NCBI GenBank assembly: GCA_013297625.1
Contig: JAAFHT010000005.1
Location: 1-61,653 of the forward strand
Origin: Actinomycetota bacterium
GTDB taxonomy: Bacteria; Actinomycetota; Actinomycetes; Actinomycetales; Microbacteriaceae
Length of the DNA: 61,653 bases
Direction: 5' to 3'
The translations under genes were made by a program, and so were the position numbers. The notes beneath the pieces were generated by a model. The model ran no database searches. It saw only the letters and a program-made list of their open reading frames with translations, and was not told the DNA's origin. Shown here in pieces: positions 24,424 through 32,709 of the stretch (its first letter is position 1; every line of letters starts with the position of its first letter).

Positions 24424-26036
24424 CGCGACTCGAGCACCGCCATCGCGGCGTTGTGGCCCGCGATGCCGCTCACGGCGCCGCCGCGGCGCGCGCCCGAGCC
24501 GCACAGCAGCACGCCGGGCATCCCGGTGTCGACGCCCCAGCGGCGGGCGGGCGTGTCGAGCGGGTCACCGTCTTCGACCCACGGCCACGCGAGGTCGCCG
24601 TGGAAGATACTGCCGCCCGGCAGGCGCAGCACGTGCTCGAGGTCGCGCGTGGTCTTGGTTTCGACGCACGGGTTGCCGTTGCCGTCGGTCATGAGCAAGC
24701 TCTCGATGGGCTCGGCGAGCACCGAGTTGAGCGAGTCGAGCACGGCGCGCTGCAGGGTCTCGCGCATCGCGTCGTTGTTCGCTTCGGTGAGCAACCGGTC
24801 GGGAACGTGCAGGGCAAAGACCGTGAGCGTTTGTGCGCCCGACGCGCACAGCTCGGGGCCGAGAATGCTCGGGTCGGTGAGCGAGTGGCAATAGATCTCG
24901 GCGGGAATGATGCTCGGCACCTGGCCCGTGACAGCCTCGTCGTAGGCGCGCTGCAGTTGGCTGAAGGTCTCGTTGATGTGGAACGTGCCACCGAAGGCCG
25001 CGGCGGGGTCGATGCTCTCGTCGCGCAAGCGGGGCAGGCGCTTCAGCAGAAGGTTGACCTTGACTTGGGCTCCCTCGGCGGGTGGCACCGCGAGACCATC
25101 CGATGCGGATGCTGCGCTCTCATCGCCCGCCGCCATGAGCCGCGCGAGCTCATGCGGAGAACAATTGACGAGCACATGCTCCGCGGTCGTCTCGTGCTCG
25201 ACGCCCGCCGCGTCGCGCCAGCGCACCGTGCGGTCGGAGCTGAGCGCGAGCACCTCGGCCCCCGTCGTGAGGGTCGCGCCCGCGAGCCGCGCGGCCCGCT
25301 CGAGCTCGCCCGACACCGAGCCCATGCCGCCGACGGGAACGTTCCAATCGCCGGTTCCACCCCCGATGACGTGGTACAGAAAACAGCGGTTGGCGAGCAA
25401 CGTCGGGTCGTCGTTCGGGGCGAAGGTGCCGATGATCGCGTCGGTGTAGACGACACCGCGCACGAGGTCGTTGCTGAAGGTGTCGGCGATCGTGCGGCCG
25501 ACGGGTTGCTCGATGAGGGCATCCCACAGCGCAGCGCCGTCGATGTCCGCCGACTCCGCGGCGGCGACGACCGCCGACCGCGCTTCGGACCGCGTCAGCA
25601 GCGGGTCGGTGACGCTCGGAAACAGCGCGCGGGCGAGATGCTGCGTGCCCTCGTAGAAGCGCGCCCACGCCACGGCGTCGTCGGCCGCGCCAAGGGCCGC
25701 AAAGCTCTCGGCCGTCGCGAGCGGGTCATGGTTGTCGACGAGCAGGCCCGTGTCGCCGCCGGGCACGGGCGTGTACGAGCTGTAGCGGCGCGGCGCGAGC
25801 TCGATCTGCAAGCCGAGGTCGTCGATGATGCGCTGGGGGAGCAGGCTCACGAGGTACGAGTAGCGGCTGAGCCGGGCATCCACCCCCGCGAAAGCGTCGG
25901 CCGAAATAGCGGCGCCGCCGAGCACGTCGAGGCGTTCGAGCACCTGCACCTCGAGCCCGGCTTGCGCCAGGTAGGCGGCGGCAGTCAGGCCGTTGTGGCC
26001 CCCGCCGATGATGACGACATCACGGTGTTCGGTCAT
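24420..26036 (-). CDS. NAD(P)/FAD-dependent oxidoreductase, phytoene dehydrogenase/PYROXD2-like
   Basis: A 538-residue flavoprotein. The N-terminal FAD loop is GGGHNGLTAAAYLA (Gly11, Gly13, Gly16) with the acidic end of beta-2 in VLERLDVLGG. The C-terminal GMPGVLLCGSGARRGGAVSGIAGHNAA is the second FAD-binding segment of the carotenoid-dehydrogenase superfamily. The length and the PGGSIFHGDLAWPWVEDGDP stretch fit the PYROXD2-like branch and not a carotenoid-cluster CrtI. No carotenoid genes are nearby, so the substrate is open. Leaderless TACGCT promoter 6 nt before the ATG; translationally coupled to the GH114 lipoprotein. Confidence 0.85.
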   Translation of the reverse strand: MTEHRDVVIIGGGHNGLTAAAYLAQAGLEVQVLERLDVLGGAAISADAFAGVDARLSRYSYLVSLLPQRIIDDLGLQIELAPRRYSSYTPVPGGDTGLLVDNHDPLATAESFAALGAADDAVAWARFYEGTQHLARALFPSVTDPLLTRSEARSAVVAAAESADIDGAALWDALIEQPVGRTIADTFSNDLVRGVVYTDAIIGTFAPNDDPTLLANRCFLYHVIGGGTGDWNVPVGGMGSVSGELERAARLAGATLTTGAEVLALSSDRTVRWRDAAGVEHETTAEHVLVNCSPHELARLMAAGDESAASASDGLAVPPAEGAQVKVNLLLKRLPRLRDESIDPAAAFGGTFHINETFSQLQRAYDEAVTGQVPSIIPAEIYCHSLTDPSILGPELCASGAQTLTVFALHVPDRLLTEANNDAMRETLQRAVLDSLNSVLAEPIESLLMTDGNGNPCVETKTTRDLEHVLRLPGGSIFHGDLAWPWVEDGDPLDTPARRWGVDTGMPGVLLCGSGARRGGAVSGIAGHNAAMAVLESR

Positions 26037-26042
26037 GGCGCC

Positions 26043-26048
26043 AGCGTA
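26043..26048 (-). promoter_or_regulatory. -10 box, leaderless promoter of the PYROXD2-like gene
   Basis: TACGCT on the minus strand, 6 nt before the ATG at 26036. Confidence 0.6.
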
Positions 26049-26085
26049 TCCGGCGGCGGCGCGAGCGGGCCGGGAATCCGTGGCC

Positions 26086-26973
26086 CTAGGGCGTCGCGGT
26101 CACCGAGCGTGCGAGCACGTCACGCACCGCGGCGATGGCGGGGCGACCGGCGGTGGATGCTCGCGCCGCGGTGAACAGCGTGCGATGCGGGTCGCCCGCG
26201 AGGGTGATGAGTGACACGGTCGGCGCGCGCCCCGCCCACACGAGGTCGGGCAGCAGGGCGACCGCGTGGCCCGTTTCGACGAGCCGAATGTGCGCCTGCA
26301 GGTCGGCCGTTTCGAAGCGTACGTCGGGCTCGAATCCGGCCAGACGGCAGGTCTGCTCGGCCCAGTGTCGACTCGCGGTGCCGCGGGGCTCCATGACCCA
26401 CGCCGATGTGGCGGCGTCAGCGATCGAGGTCACCTCGCTGCCGGGAGCGACCGCGAGGCGGAGCGCGTCGCGACCGAGCGGCGTGCGGTCAAGGTCGCGT
26501 CGCAGCGGAGCCGAGTGCGCCGGATACTCTTCGGCGATCACGAGGTCGAACGTGCGCGCCCACACCTCATCGAGAGCGCTCTCGGGTTCGCGCTGCGTGA
26601 TCTCGACGCGCAATTGCGGATGCTCGGCGGCGAGCAGGCTCAGGGCCCGCGGCACGATGCCGAGCGCGGCCGACTGAAAGACGGCGAGCCGCACGGTGCC
26701 CGTGACGGTCGCGCTCGCCGCCACGAGGTCGGCCTCGAGCTGTTCGAACTCGTCGAGCAAGGCACTCGAGCGGGCGACGAGCAATTGGCCAGCCGCGGTG
26801 AGGTGCACGCGACGGCCGGAGCGTTCGAGCAGGGCGACCCCTGCCTCGCGCTCGAGCAGCCCCAACTGCTGCGAAATCGTCGAGGGGCTGTAGGAGAGTG
26901 CCCGCGCGACGGCGTGCAGAGTGCCGCGGCGCTCCACCTCGCGCAGCAGCGAGAGGCGCTTGAGATCGAGCAC
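26086..26973 (-). CDS. LysR-family transcriptional regulator, likely of putA
   Basis: A 295-residue LysR protein. The N-terminal winged helix (LSLLREVERRGTLHAVARAL, then SPSTISQQLGLLE) spans about 1-60; the rest is a type 2 periplasmic-binding-like effector domain. The GTG start has AGAGGG 7 nt upstream. It is divergent from the proline-utilisation gene with 94 bp between them and a palindrome in that gap, the classical arrangement for a LysR protein controlling its neighbour. PutA here lacks its own DNA-binding domain, so a separate regulator is expected. The effector may be proline or a derivative (inference). Confidence 0.88.
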   Translation of the reverse strand: MLDLKRLSLLREVERRGTLHAVARALSYSPSTISQQLGLLEREAGVALLERSGRRVHLTAAGQLLVARSSALLDEFEQLEADLVAASATVTGTVRLAVFQSAALGIVPRALSLLAAEHPQLRVEITQREPESALDEVWARTFDLVIAEEYPAHSAPLRRDLDRTPLGRDALRLAVAPGSEVTSIADAATSAWVMEPRGTASRHWAEQTCRLAGFEPDVRFETADLQAHIRLVETGHAVALLPDLVWAGRAPTVSLITLAGDPHRTLFTAARASTAGRPAIAAVRDVLARSVTATP

Positions 26974-26991
26974 TCGGCGACCCTCTTTCTA

Positions 26992-27012
26992 TTGTTCGAG
27001 AAAACCGAACAA
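26992..27012. promoter_or_regulatory. palindromic operator between lysR and putA
   Basis: TTGTTCG-N7-CGAACAA: perfect 7-bp arms (26992-26998 and 27006-27012) with an A-rich 7-nt spacer, containing the T-N11-A core of LysR sites. It lies 19 bp before the lysR start and 56 bp before putA, fitting autorepression of lysR and control of putA. Confidence 0.75.
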
Positions 27013-27067
27013 GAGTGTACGACAATCATCACTTTTCGCACACAGCACGACGGGCCAGACTGAGGGC

Positions 27068-30000
27068 ATGACCACGAGCCCGCAGCAGCCCGCCCAGCCC
27101 GATGCCGACGCGGCAGTCGCCCTCGTGCGGCAGTGGCTGAGCGCGGCCGAGGGTGCGCGGCCCGACGCGGGCGCGGCACGCTTGGCCGGGCTGCTGCAAG
27201 ACGAAGTGGGGCTCGAGTTTGCCATCGGCTTCGTCGACCGGGTCGCGCGGCCCGACGACCTGGGCGTTGCGGCGCGCAATCTCGAGCAGCTGGCGGCGCG
27301 CATCCCGAGCTTCTTGCCCTGGCCCTTGCGCGTGCTCATTGCCATCGGCGGCCCTCTTGCCCGCATTGCTCCGTGGCCGATCGTGCCCATCGCGCGACGC
27401 GTGCTGCGGGGAATGGTCGGGCATCTCGTCGTTGACGCGACGCCGAGCCGACTGGGTCGCACGCTCGACCGGCTGCAGAGCAGTGGCGACCGCCTCAACA
27501 TCAACTTGCTCGGCGAGGCCGTGTTGGGCGACGGTGAAGCCGATCGGCGACTCGCGGGCATCACCGAGCTCGTCAAGCGCTCCGACGTCGACTACGTCTC
27601 GGTCAAGGTCTCGGCCGTCGTGAGCCAGTTGAGCATGTGGGCGTTCGACGAGACCGTCGATCGCGTCGTCGATCGCCTCGTGCCCCTCTATGAAACCGCG
27701 GCGCTCGGCGTGAGGCCCACGTTTCTCAACCTCGACATGGAAGAGTTTCGCGACCTCGACCTGACCATCGAGGTCTTTCAGCGACTGCTCGACCGGCCCT
27801 CGCTGCGGCAGTACGAGGCCGGCATTGTGCTGCAGGCCTACCTGCCCGAGGCTCTGCCCGCCCTCGAACGCCTCACGGAGTGGGCCCAGTCGCGCCGCTC
27901 GGCGGGCGGTGCGGGCATCAAGGTGCGCATCGTCAAGGGTGCCAACCTCGCCATGGAGCGCGTGGATGCTGCGCTGCACGATTGGCCCGTCGCCGTGCTC
28001 CCCAGCAAGCGTGACACCGACGCCAACTACAAGCGTGTGCTCGAGTCTGCGCTGCGCCCCGATCGAGTGGACGCGGTGCGCATCGGCCTCGCGGGCCACA
28101 ACCTCTTCGACATCGCGTGGGCGTGGTTGCTCGCTGACAGCCGCGGGGTGAGCGATCGTGTCGAGGTCGAGATGCTGCTCGGTATGGCGTCGGCGCAAGC
28201 CGACGCCGTGCGGGCGACGGTCGGGTACCTGTTGCTCTACACGCCCGTCGTGCACCCGCGCGACTTCGAGTCGGCCATTAGCTACCTGATTCGGCGCCTC
28301 GAAGAGAACGCGAGCACCGAGAACTTTCTCTCGGGGGTCTTCGAACTCTCGAGCAGCCCCGCGATCTTCGAACGCGAAGAGCAGCGCTTTCGGGAGTCGC
28401 TCGCGGCGGTCAAGGCCGCGCCGGCCGCACCCGAGCCGCATCGCGTGCAGAATCGGCTGACCGAGCGTCCGCTCAACGAGCCGCCCGCCCTGCCCGAGCC
28501 GGGCGGCGTGCGCGCGGGCTTCGAGAACACCCCCGACACCGACGTGGCGCTGCCCGCCAACCGTGCGTGGGTTCGCGCGATTCTCGAGCGAGCCGTGACG
28601 ACAACGCGCGGTGCCGCACTCGTCGACGCGAGCGGGGTGGCCTCGGTTGCCGCCGTCGAACGCATTGTCGCCGACACCCGCGAAGCCGGAGCCGGATGGG
28701 CTGCGCGATCGGGTGATGAGCGTGCGGGCATCCTGCACGCGGCCGGTCGCATGCTCGCTGCCCGTCGTGCCGACCTGCTCGAGGTCATGGCCGCCGAGGC
28801 CGGCAAGGCGCTCGCCGAGGGCGACCCCGAAGTGAGCGAGGCCATCGACTTTGCGCACTACTACGCCGAGAGCGCGCGCGACCTGGGACGCATCGACGAC
28901 GCCACCTTCACGCCCGCGCGGCTGACGGTCGTGGCCCCGCCGTGGAACTTTCCTGTCGCGATCGCCGCTGGTGGAGTGCTCGCGGCGCTCGCCGCGGGCA
29001 GTGCCGTCATCATCAAGCCTGCTCCGCAGACCCGTCGCAGCGCCGCCGTCATGGTCGACGCGCTGTGGGATGCCGGGGTGCCGCGCGAGGTGCTGCGCTT
29101 CGTCGACGCGCCCGAGAACGAAGTGGGCCAAGCGCTCATCGCGCACCCGGCCGTTGACCGCGTCGTGCTCACGGGCGCGTGGCAGACGGCCGAGTTGTTC
29201 CGCTCATGGCGAGCCGACCTGCCGCTGCTCGCCGAGACGAGCGGCAAGAACGCCATCGTCATCACGCCGAGCGCTGACATCGACTTGGCCGTTGCCGACC
29301 TCGTGAAGAGCGCCTTTGGCCACGCCGGTCAGAAGTGCTCGGCTGCCTCGCTCGCCATTCTCGTCGGCTCGGTCGCGACCTCGGCCCGCTTCGAACGCCA
29401 ATTGGTGGATGCCGTGCGCACGTTGCGCGTCGGCCGCCCCCTCGACCCGACCGCGGTCGTCGGGCCGCTCACCGAACGCGCCTCGGGCAAACTGCTCGAC
29501 GCGCTCACCGTGCTCGACGAGGGTGAGCAGTGGCTTATCGAGCCGCGCGCGCTCGACGCCTCGGGCGAGCTGTGGAGCCCGGGAGTGCGTCGCGGTGTCG
29601 TGGCCGGCAGTACCTTCCACACCACGGAGTACTTCGGCCCCGTGCTCGGCCTCATGCGCGCGCGCACGCTCGACGAAGCCCTCGATCTGCAAAACGCCAC
29701 CGCCTTCGGGCTCACGGCGGGCCTGCACTCGCTCGACGCCGACGAGGTCGCCTACTGGCTCGACCACGTCGAGGCGGGCAACCTTTACGTCAACCGCGGC
29801 ATCACGGGCGCGATCGTGCGCCGGCAACCCTTTGGTGGCTGGAAGCGCTCGAGTGTCGGCGGTTCGACGAAAGCGGGCGGACCTTCGTATGTCATGGGCT
29901 TCGGCTCGTTCAGTCCCGTGGCCCGAAAGCCGCGTCAGAATCTGAGCCTGAAAGGCCTCGATCGCGGCGTGCGCGAAGTGCTCGAGGCCAGCCAGCCCGG

Positions 30001-30589
30001 GCTCGACTTCGCTGGCTTCGACGCGGCACGCGCGGGCGCGCTGAGCGACCAGCGCGCGTGGGACGACGAGTTCGGCATCGCCCGCGACGCGAGTCAGCTG
30101 GGCGCAGCCGCGGGGCACGTCGTCGAGCGCAACGTTCTTCGGTACCGCCGCACGTCCGTGACCGTGCGCGCGGCCGAGGGTGCCGCGATGGCCGACCTCG
30201 TGCGCGTGTTGCTCGCCGCCACCCGCGCCGGCTCCCGCGTCGACGTGAGCAGTGCCACACCGCTGCCGGCGAGCCTGCTCGCGCTGCTCGAAAGCGGCAT
30301 CTCGACGCTGCGCGCGGCCTCGATCGCGATTGAAACGGATGCGCGATTTGGCGAGCGCGTGCTCGAGAGTCGCTCCGCCCGCATCCGTCTGATAGCGCCG
30401 AACGGCGCCGAGCTCGCTCGCGAACTGTACGAGGCGCTCGGCGGCGACCCCGACGTGGCGATCTGGTCGGGGCCGGTGACGGCCGCGGGTCGCGTCGAGC
30501 TGCTGCCCTTTGTGCGCGAGCAAGCTGTCTCGATCACGGCGCACCGGTTCGGCAACCCCTTCGCCGCGATGGCCGAGCTCGAGCTGTAG
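27068..30589 (+). CDS. putA: bifunctional proline dehydrogenase / glutamate-semialdehyde dehydrogenase
   Basis: A 1173-residue PutA. The FAD-dependent proline dehydrogenase barrel covers about 90-440 (VKRSDVDYVSVKVSA, IKVRIVKGANLAMER, LPSKRDTDANYKRVL). The aldehyde dehydrogenase domain covers about 500-1000, with catalytic Glu723 (AETSGKNA) and Cys757 (GHAGQKCSA), 34 residues apart as usual. About 1000-1173 is a C-terminal domain of the longer PutA forms. There is no N-terminal ribbon-helix-helix DNA-binding domain. It oxidises proline to glutamate, passing the intermediate through an internal channel. The ATG at 27068 is preceded by a weak GAGG; an open frame upstream lacks any site. Divergent from lysR. 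Confidence 0.95.
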   Translation: MTTSPQQPAQPDADAAVALVRQWLSAAEGARPDAGAARLAGLLQDEVGLEFAIGFVDRVARPDDLGVAARNLEQLAARIPSFLPWPLRVLIAIGGPLARIAPWPIVPIARRVLRGMVGHLVVDATPSRLGRTLDRLQSSGDRLNINLLGEAVLGDGEADRRLAGITELVKRSDVDYVSVKVSAVVSQLSMWAFDETVDRVVDRLVPLYETAALGVRPTFLNLDMEEFRDLDLTIEVFQRLLDRPSLRQYEAGIVLQAYLPEALPALERLTEWAQSRRSAGGAGIKVRIVKGANLAMERVDAALHDWPVAVLPSKRDTDANYKRVLESALRPDRVDAVRIGLAGHNLFDIAWAWLLADSRGVSDRVEVEMLLGMASAQADAVRATVGYLLLYTPVVHPRDFESAISYLIRRLEENASTENFLSGVFELSSSPAIFEREEQRFRESLAAVKAAPAAPEPHRVQNRLTERPLNEPPALPEPGGVRAGFENTPDTDVALPANRAWVRAILERAVTTTRGAALVDASGVASVAAVERIVADTREAGAGWAARSGDERAGILHAAGRMLAARRADLLEVMAAEAGKALAEGDPEVSEAIDFAHYYAESARDLGRIDDATFTPARLTVVAPPWNFPVAIAAGGVLAALAAGSAVIIKPAPQTRRSAAVMVDALWDAGVPREVLRFVDAPENEVGQALIAHPAVDRVVLTGAWQTAELFRSWRADLPLLAETSGKNAIVITPSADIDLAVADLVKSAFGHAGQKCSAASLAILVGSVATSARFERQLVDAVRTLRVGRPLDPTAVVGPLTERASGKLLDALTVLDEGEQWLIEPRALDASGELWSPGVRRGVVAGSTFHTTEYFGPVLGLMRARTLDEALDLQNATAFGLTAGLHSLDADEVAYWLDHVEAGNLYVNRGITGAIVRRQPFGGWKRSSVGGSTKAGGPSYVMGFGSFSPVARKPRQNLSLKGLDRGVREVLEASQPGLDFAGFDAARAGALSDQRAWDDEFGIARDASQLGAAAGHVVERNVLRYRRTSVTVRAAEGAAMADLVRVLLAATRAGSRVDVSSATPLPASLLALLESGISTLRAASIAIETDARFGERVLESRSARIRLIAPNGAELARELYEALGGDPDVAIWSGPVTAAGRVELLPFVREQAVSITAHRFGNPFAAMAELEL

Positions 30590-30615
30590 GCGAGAAACTA
30601 GTCCTTCAGCCTTGT

Positions 30616-30635
30616 CAACCCAGGGCTGGGGGTTG
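30616..30635 (+). terminator. possible hairpin after putA
   Basis: CAACCCAG and CTGGGGGTTG can pair around GG with a 2-nt bulge. There is no T-run, so it is weak as an intrinsic terminator. Confidence 0.25.
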
Positions 30636-30684
30636 CGCGTCGTATCAGCAGAGGGACATCCCGTCCCGCCGAAAGGAAACGCTG

Positions 30685-31272
30685 ATGAACGTCACCCGCC
30701 GCACCGTCACCCGCCGCATCGCCGCACCCGTGGCGGCAGCGCTGCTGCTGGCGGGAGCCCTGGCCGGCACGTCGCCCGCTGCTCCCGCGACAGCCCTCAC
30801 CCCGCTCACGATTCCGGTCTGCTCGAAGATGCTGCCGGCGTCGACCTTCACCGCCATCCCGGGGCTTGCTGCGGCGCTTCCGTACACGCCGCCCGTCGGC
30901 ACAACGCTGTACGGGGCCACGTCGCCGACCCTTCAGTCGATCATCCGCGCCAACCCGCACCGCACGTGCTCGTGGTCGGCGGGGATGCTCGACAAGAGCT
31001 TCACGATCTCTGAGGTCGCCGTCGATGCTGCCGACATCGCCAGCATTCGTGACTGGTACGCGTCGAACCGCATCACGCCGCGCTTCTACGGCGGAGATGC
31101 CGAGTTCTACGCCGTGCCGGTGAAGTTCCCGTTCGGGTGGACGCAGGTGCACATTCTCGAGCCCGACGGAGCATGGATCACCGTGACCGACCGGTTCTTC
31201 TTCTCGGCCGGGGCGATCTCGCAAGACGCCATCGACCGACTCGTCGCACTCAACCCGGGGCTCGCGTTCTGA
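30685..31272 (+). CDS. secreted protein of unknown function
   Basis: A 195-residue protein with a twin-arginine-like but probably Sec-type signal peptide (RRTVTRRIAAPVAAALLLAGALAG, cleavage near residue 38 after PATA). The mature part has two cysteines (VCSKM, HRTCSW) that may pair, and a compact fold ending PFGWTQVHILEPDGAWITVTDRF. I do not recognise a family. AAAGGAAA lies about 6 nt before the ATG. No operon partner: putA ends 95 nt upstream and the next gene is convergent. Confidence 0.7.
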   Translation: MNVTRRTVTRRIAAPVAAALLLAGALAGTSPAAPATALTPLTIPVCSKMLPASTFTAIPGLAAALPYTPPVGTTLYGATSPTLQSIIRANPHRTCSWSAGMLDKSFTISEVAVDAADIASIRDWYASNRITPRFYGGDAEFYAVPVKFPFGWTQVHILEPDGAWITVTDRFFFSAGAISQDAIDRLVALNPGLAF

Positions 31273-31288
31273 GCTCTGCGACGGATGC

Positions 31289-31645
31289 TCAGCGGCGCTG
31301 AGCGGCTCGCACGAGGTCGAGCGCGCTCGCGTCGTCGAGCCCGAGCCGCCGAGCTCGCTCGACAAACTCACGCGCGGCAACCTGGGCCTGCTGTTGCCCC
31401 GCATCGCCCTGCGGAGCGACGAACGATCCCGCCCGGCCACGCGTCTCGATGATGCCGTCGGTCTCGAGCTCGCGGTAGGCGCGCGCAACCGTGTTGACCG
31501 CGAGCCCCAGCTCGTCGGCGAGCGCGCGCACGGTCGGCAGCTTTGCGCCGGCGGCAAGTGCGCCACCCGCGACCGCGTCGCGCACCTGCACGCGAATTTG
31601 CTCGTAAGGCGGGGTCGGGGCCGAGCCGTCAACGCTGACGATCAT
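31289..31645 (-). CDS. GntR-family regulator, YtrA subfamily
   Basis: A 118-residue regulator: a winged-helix domain (PPYEQIRVQVRDAVAGGAL, then LPTVRALADELGLAVNTVARAYRELETDGII) at about 12-78 and a short C-terminal helical tail of about 40 residues, the YtrA type with no effector domain. YtrA regulators normally repress their own operon. It starts 9 nt after the upstream membrane-protein gene stops, so they form an operon, and the inverted repeat at 32660-32673 ahead of that operon is a candidate binding site. Confidence 0.88.
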   Translation of the reverse strand: MIVSVDGSAPTPPYEQIRVQVRDAVAGGALAAGAKLPTVRALADELGLAVNTVARAYRELETDGIIETRGRAGSFVAPQGDAGQQQAQVAAREFVERARRLGLDDASALDLVRAAQRR

Positions 31646-31654
31646 GGGGCGACA

Positions 31655-32644
31655 CTACTCGGCGACGATGGCGAGTTCGGGCCAAAGGGTTCGTTGCACG
31701 TGACGCTCAGGCGAGCGCATAACCACGATGAGAATCGCGGCGAGCACAATGCCGAGCGCGACATAACTCACGACATTGATCGCCACAGCGGCTTGGTCGG
31801 GCGCGCCGGTCGAGAGGGCGAGCCCCACTGTTTGTAGCGAGACGAATGCGACCAACCCGCCCCAGAAGGCGATCAACCAGTGCAGATCGCTGAGTGCACG
31901 GCCGGTGAGGGCGTCGCTCCAGGCGAGCGCTGCGGTGTCGCCCCGAAGAACTCGGCGAGCGCCGAGTCGCCGGGCGATCGACGGGAGCGCGAGGTAGACA
32001 GCGCCCACGGCAAGTCCCGTGACGGCGAGAACCGGCGCCCCGACGGCGACCTCGGTCAGGGGCGAGCCGCCGAGCGCCGACAGTGCGCCGAGAGCGAGGG
32101 CGGGGATGCTCACCGCGAGAATCGCGGCCACGAGCGCCATGCGACGCTCGAGGGGGTGCACGTAGTCGGCGAGCCCGAGCGGCTGTAGCCGAGCGACAGT
32201 CTCGTTCGTCGCGACCGTTCGCCGACCCAGCGCGCCACCGATAAAGGCTCCCAGCTGGATGCCTACGAAGCAGAGCCCCAACGAAATCGGTGCGGCAGCG
32301 AGCCCGAGGTCCGCAACTCCCGTAGTGACGGGAGGCAAGAGCGCGAGGAGTGCGAGTAGCGCAACGATGGTGCCCACGAGTCGCCCGCGCTCGCGCATCG
32401 CGACCTGATCGGTCAAGGCCTCGCGAATATCGTCAGAGACCTCCATGTTTACCTGAAGGGCCAGCTTGTTGACGAGCTTCTCGCGGGGAGCGTCGCGCCA
32501 CGTCTTGACGAGATCCACGACCGCCAAGCCCACAAATGTGAGCACGCCGACCACGAGAGCGCCCGTCACGCTGCCGAAAAACACGTCGCTCGGAATCCAG
32601 ATGCTCTGCTCAGCGAGCACCTCGCTGACGTCTTGTGCCCGCAT
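31655..32644 (-). CDS. multi-pass membrane protein of unknown function in a GntR operon
   Basis: A 329-residue protein with about eight hydrophobic segments: one at the N-terminus (VFFGSVTGALVVGVLTFVGLAVVDLV), a charged helix with REKLVNKLALQVNMEVSDDIRE, then three hairpins of membrane helices. No ATP-binding or transporter motif is recognised. YtrA-type regulators usually sit with ABC transporters, so an export or permease role is possible but not shown. The ATG at 32644 is preferred over an upstream ATG because the latter would place the start ahead of the divergent promoter region. Confidence 0.65.
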   Translation of the reverse strand: MRAQDVSEVLAEQSIWIPSDVFFGSVTGALVVGVLTFVGLAVVDLVKTWRDAPREKLVNKLALQVNMEVSDDIREALTDQVAMRERGRLVGTIVALLALLALLPPVTTGVADLGLAAAPISLGLCFVGIQLGAFIGGALGRRTVATNETVARLQPLGLADYVHPLERRMALVAAILAVSIPALALGALSALGGSPLTEVAVGAPVLAVTGLAVGAVYLALPSIARRLGARRVLRGDTAALAWSDALTGRALSDLHWLIAFWGGLVAFVSLQTVGLALSTGAPDQAAVAINVVSYVALGIVLAAILIVVMRSPERHVQRTLWPELAIVAE

Positions 32645-32659
32645 GAAGCCCCGTCTCTT

Positions 32660-32673
32660 TTGTAGCAATACAA
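32660..32673. promoter_or_regulatory. inverted repeat, candidate GntR/YtrA operator
   Basis: TTGTA-GCAA-TACAA, perfect 5-bp arms, lies 16 bp before the membrane-protein/GntR operon and just upstream of the SulP promoter. AT-rich against a GC-rich background, which makes it stand out. Confidence 0.55.
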
Positions 32674-32696
32674 TACACCCCGACGGCCGCGACAAC

Positions 32697-32702
32697 TAGA
32701 GT
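32697..32702 (+). promoter_or_regulatory. -10 box, leaderless promoter of the SulP transporter
   Basis: TAGAGT, 7 nt before the ATG at 32710. It argues against the GTG at 32701 as the start. Confidence 0.55.
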
Positions 32703-32709
32703 GCACAGC

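Noticed and set aside
27029-29146. A long open frame on the minus strand opposite putA (about 700 codons)
   Set aside because: GC-rich codon use keeps antisense frames open. Its product is His/Arg-rich with no recognisable domain, while the plus strand encodes an unmistakable PutA.
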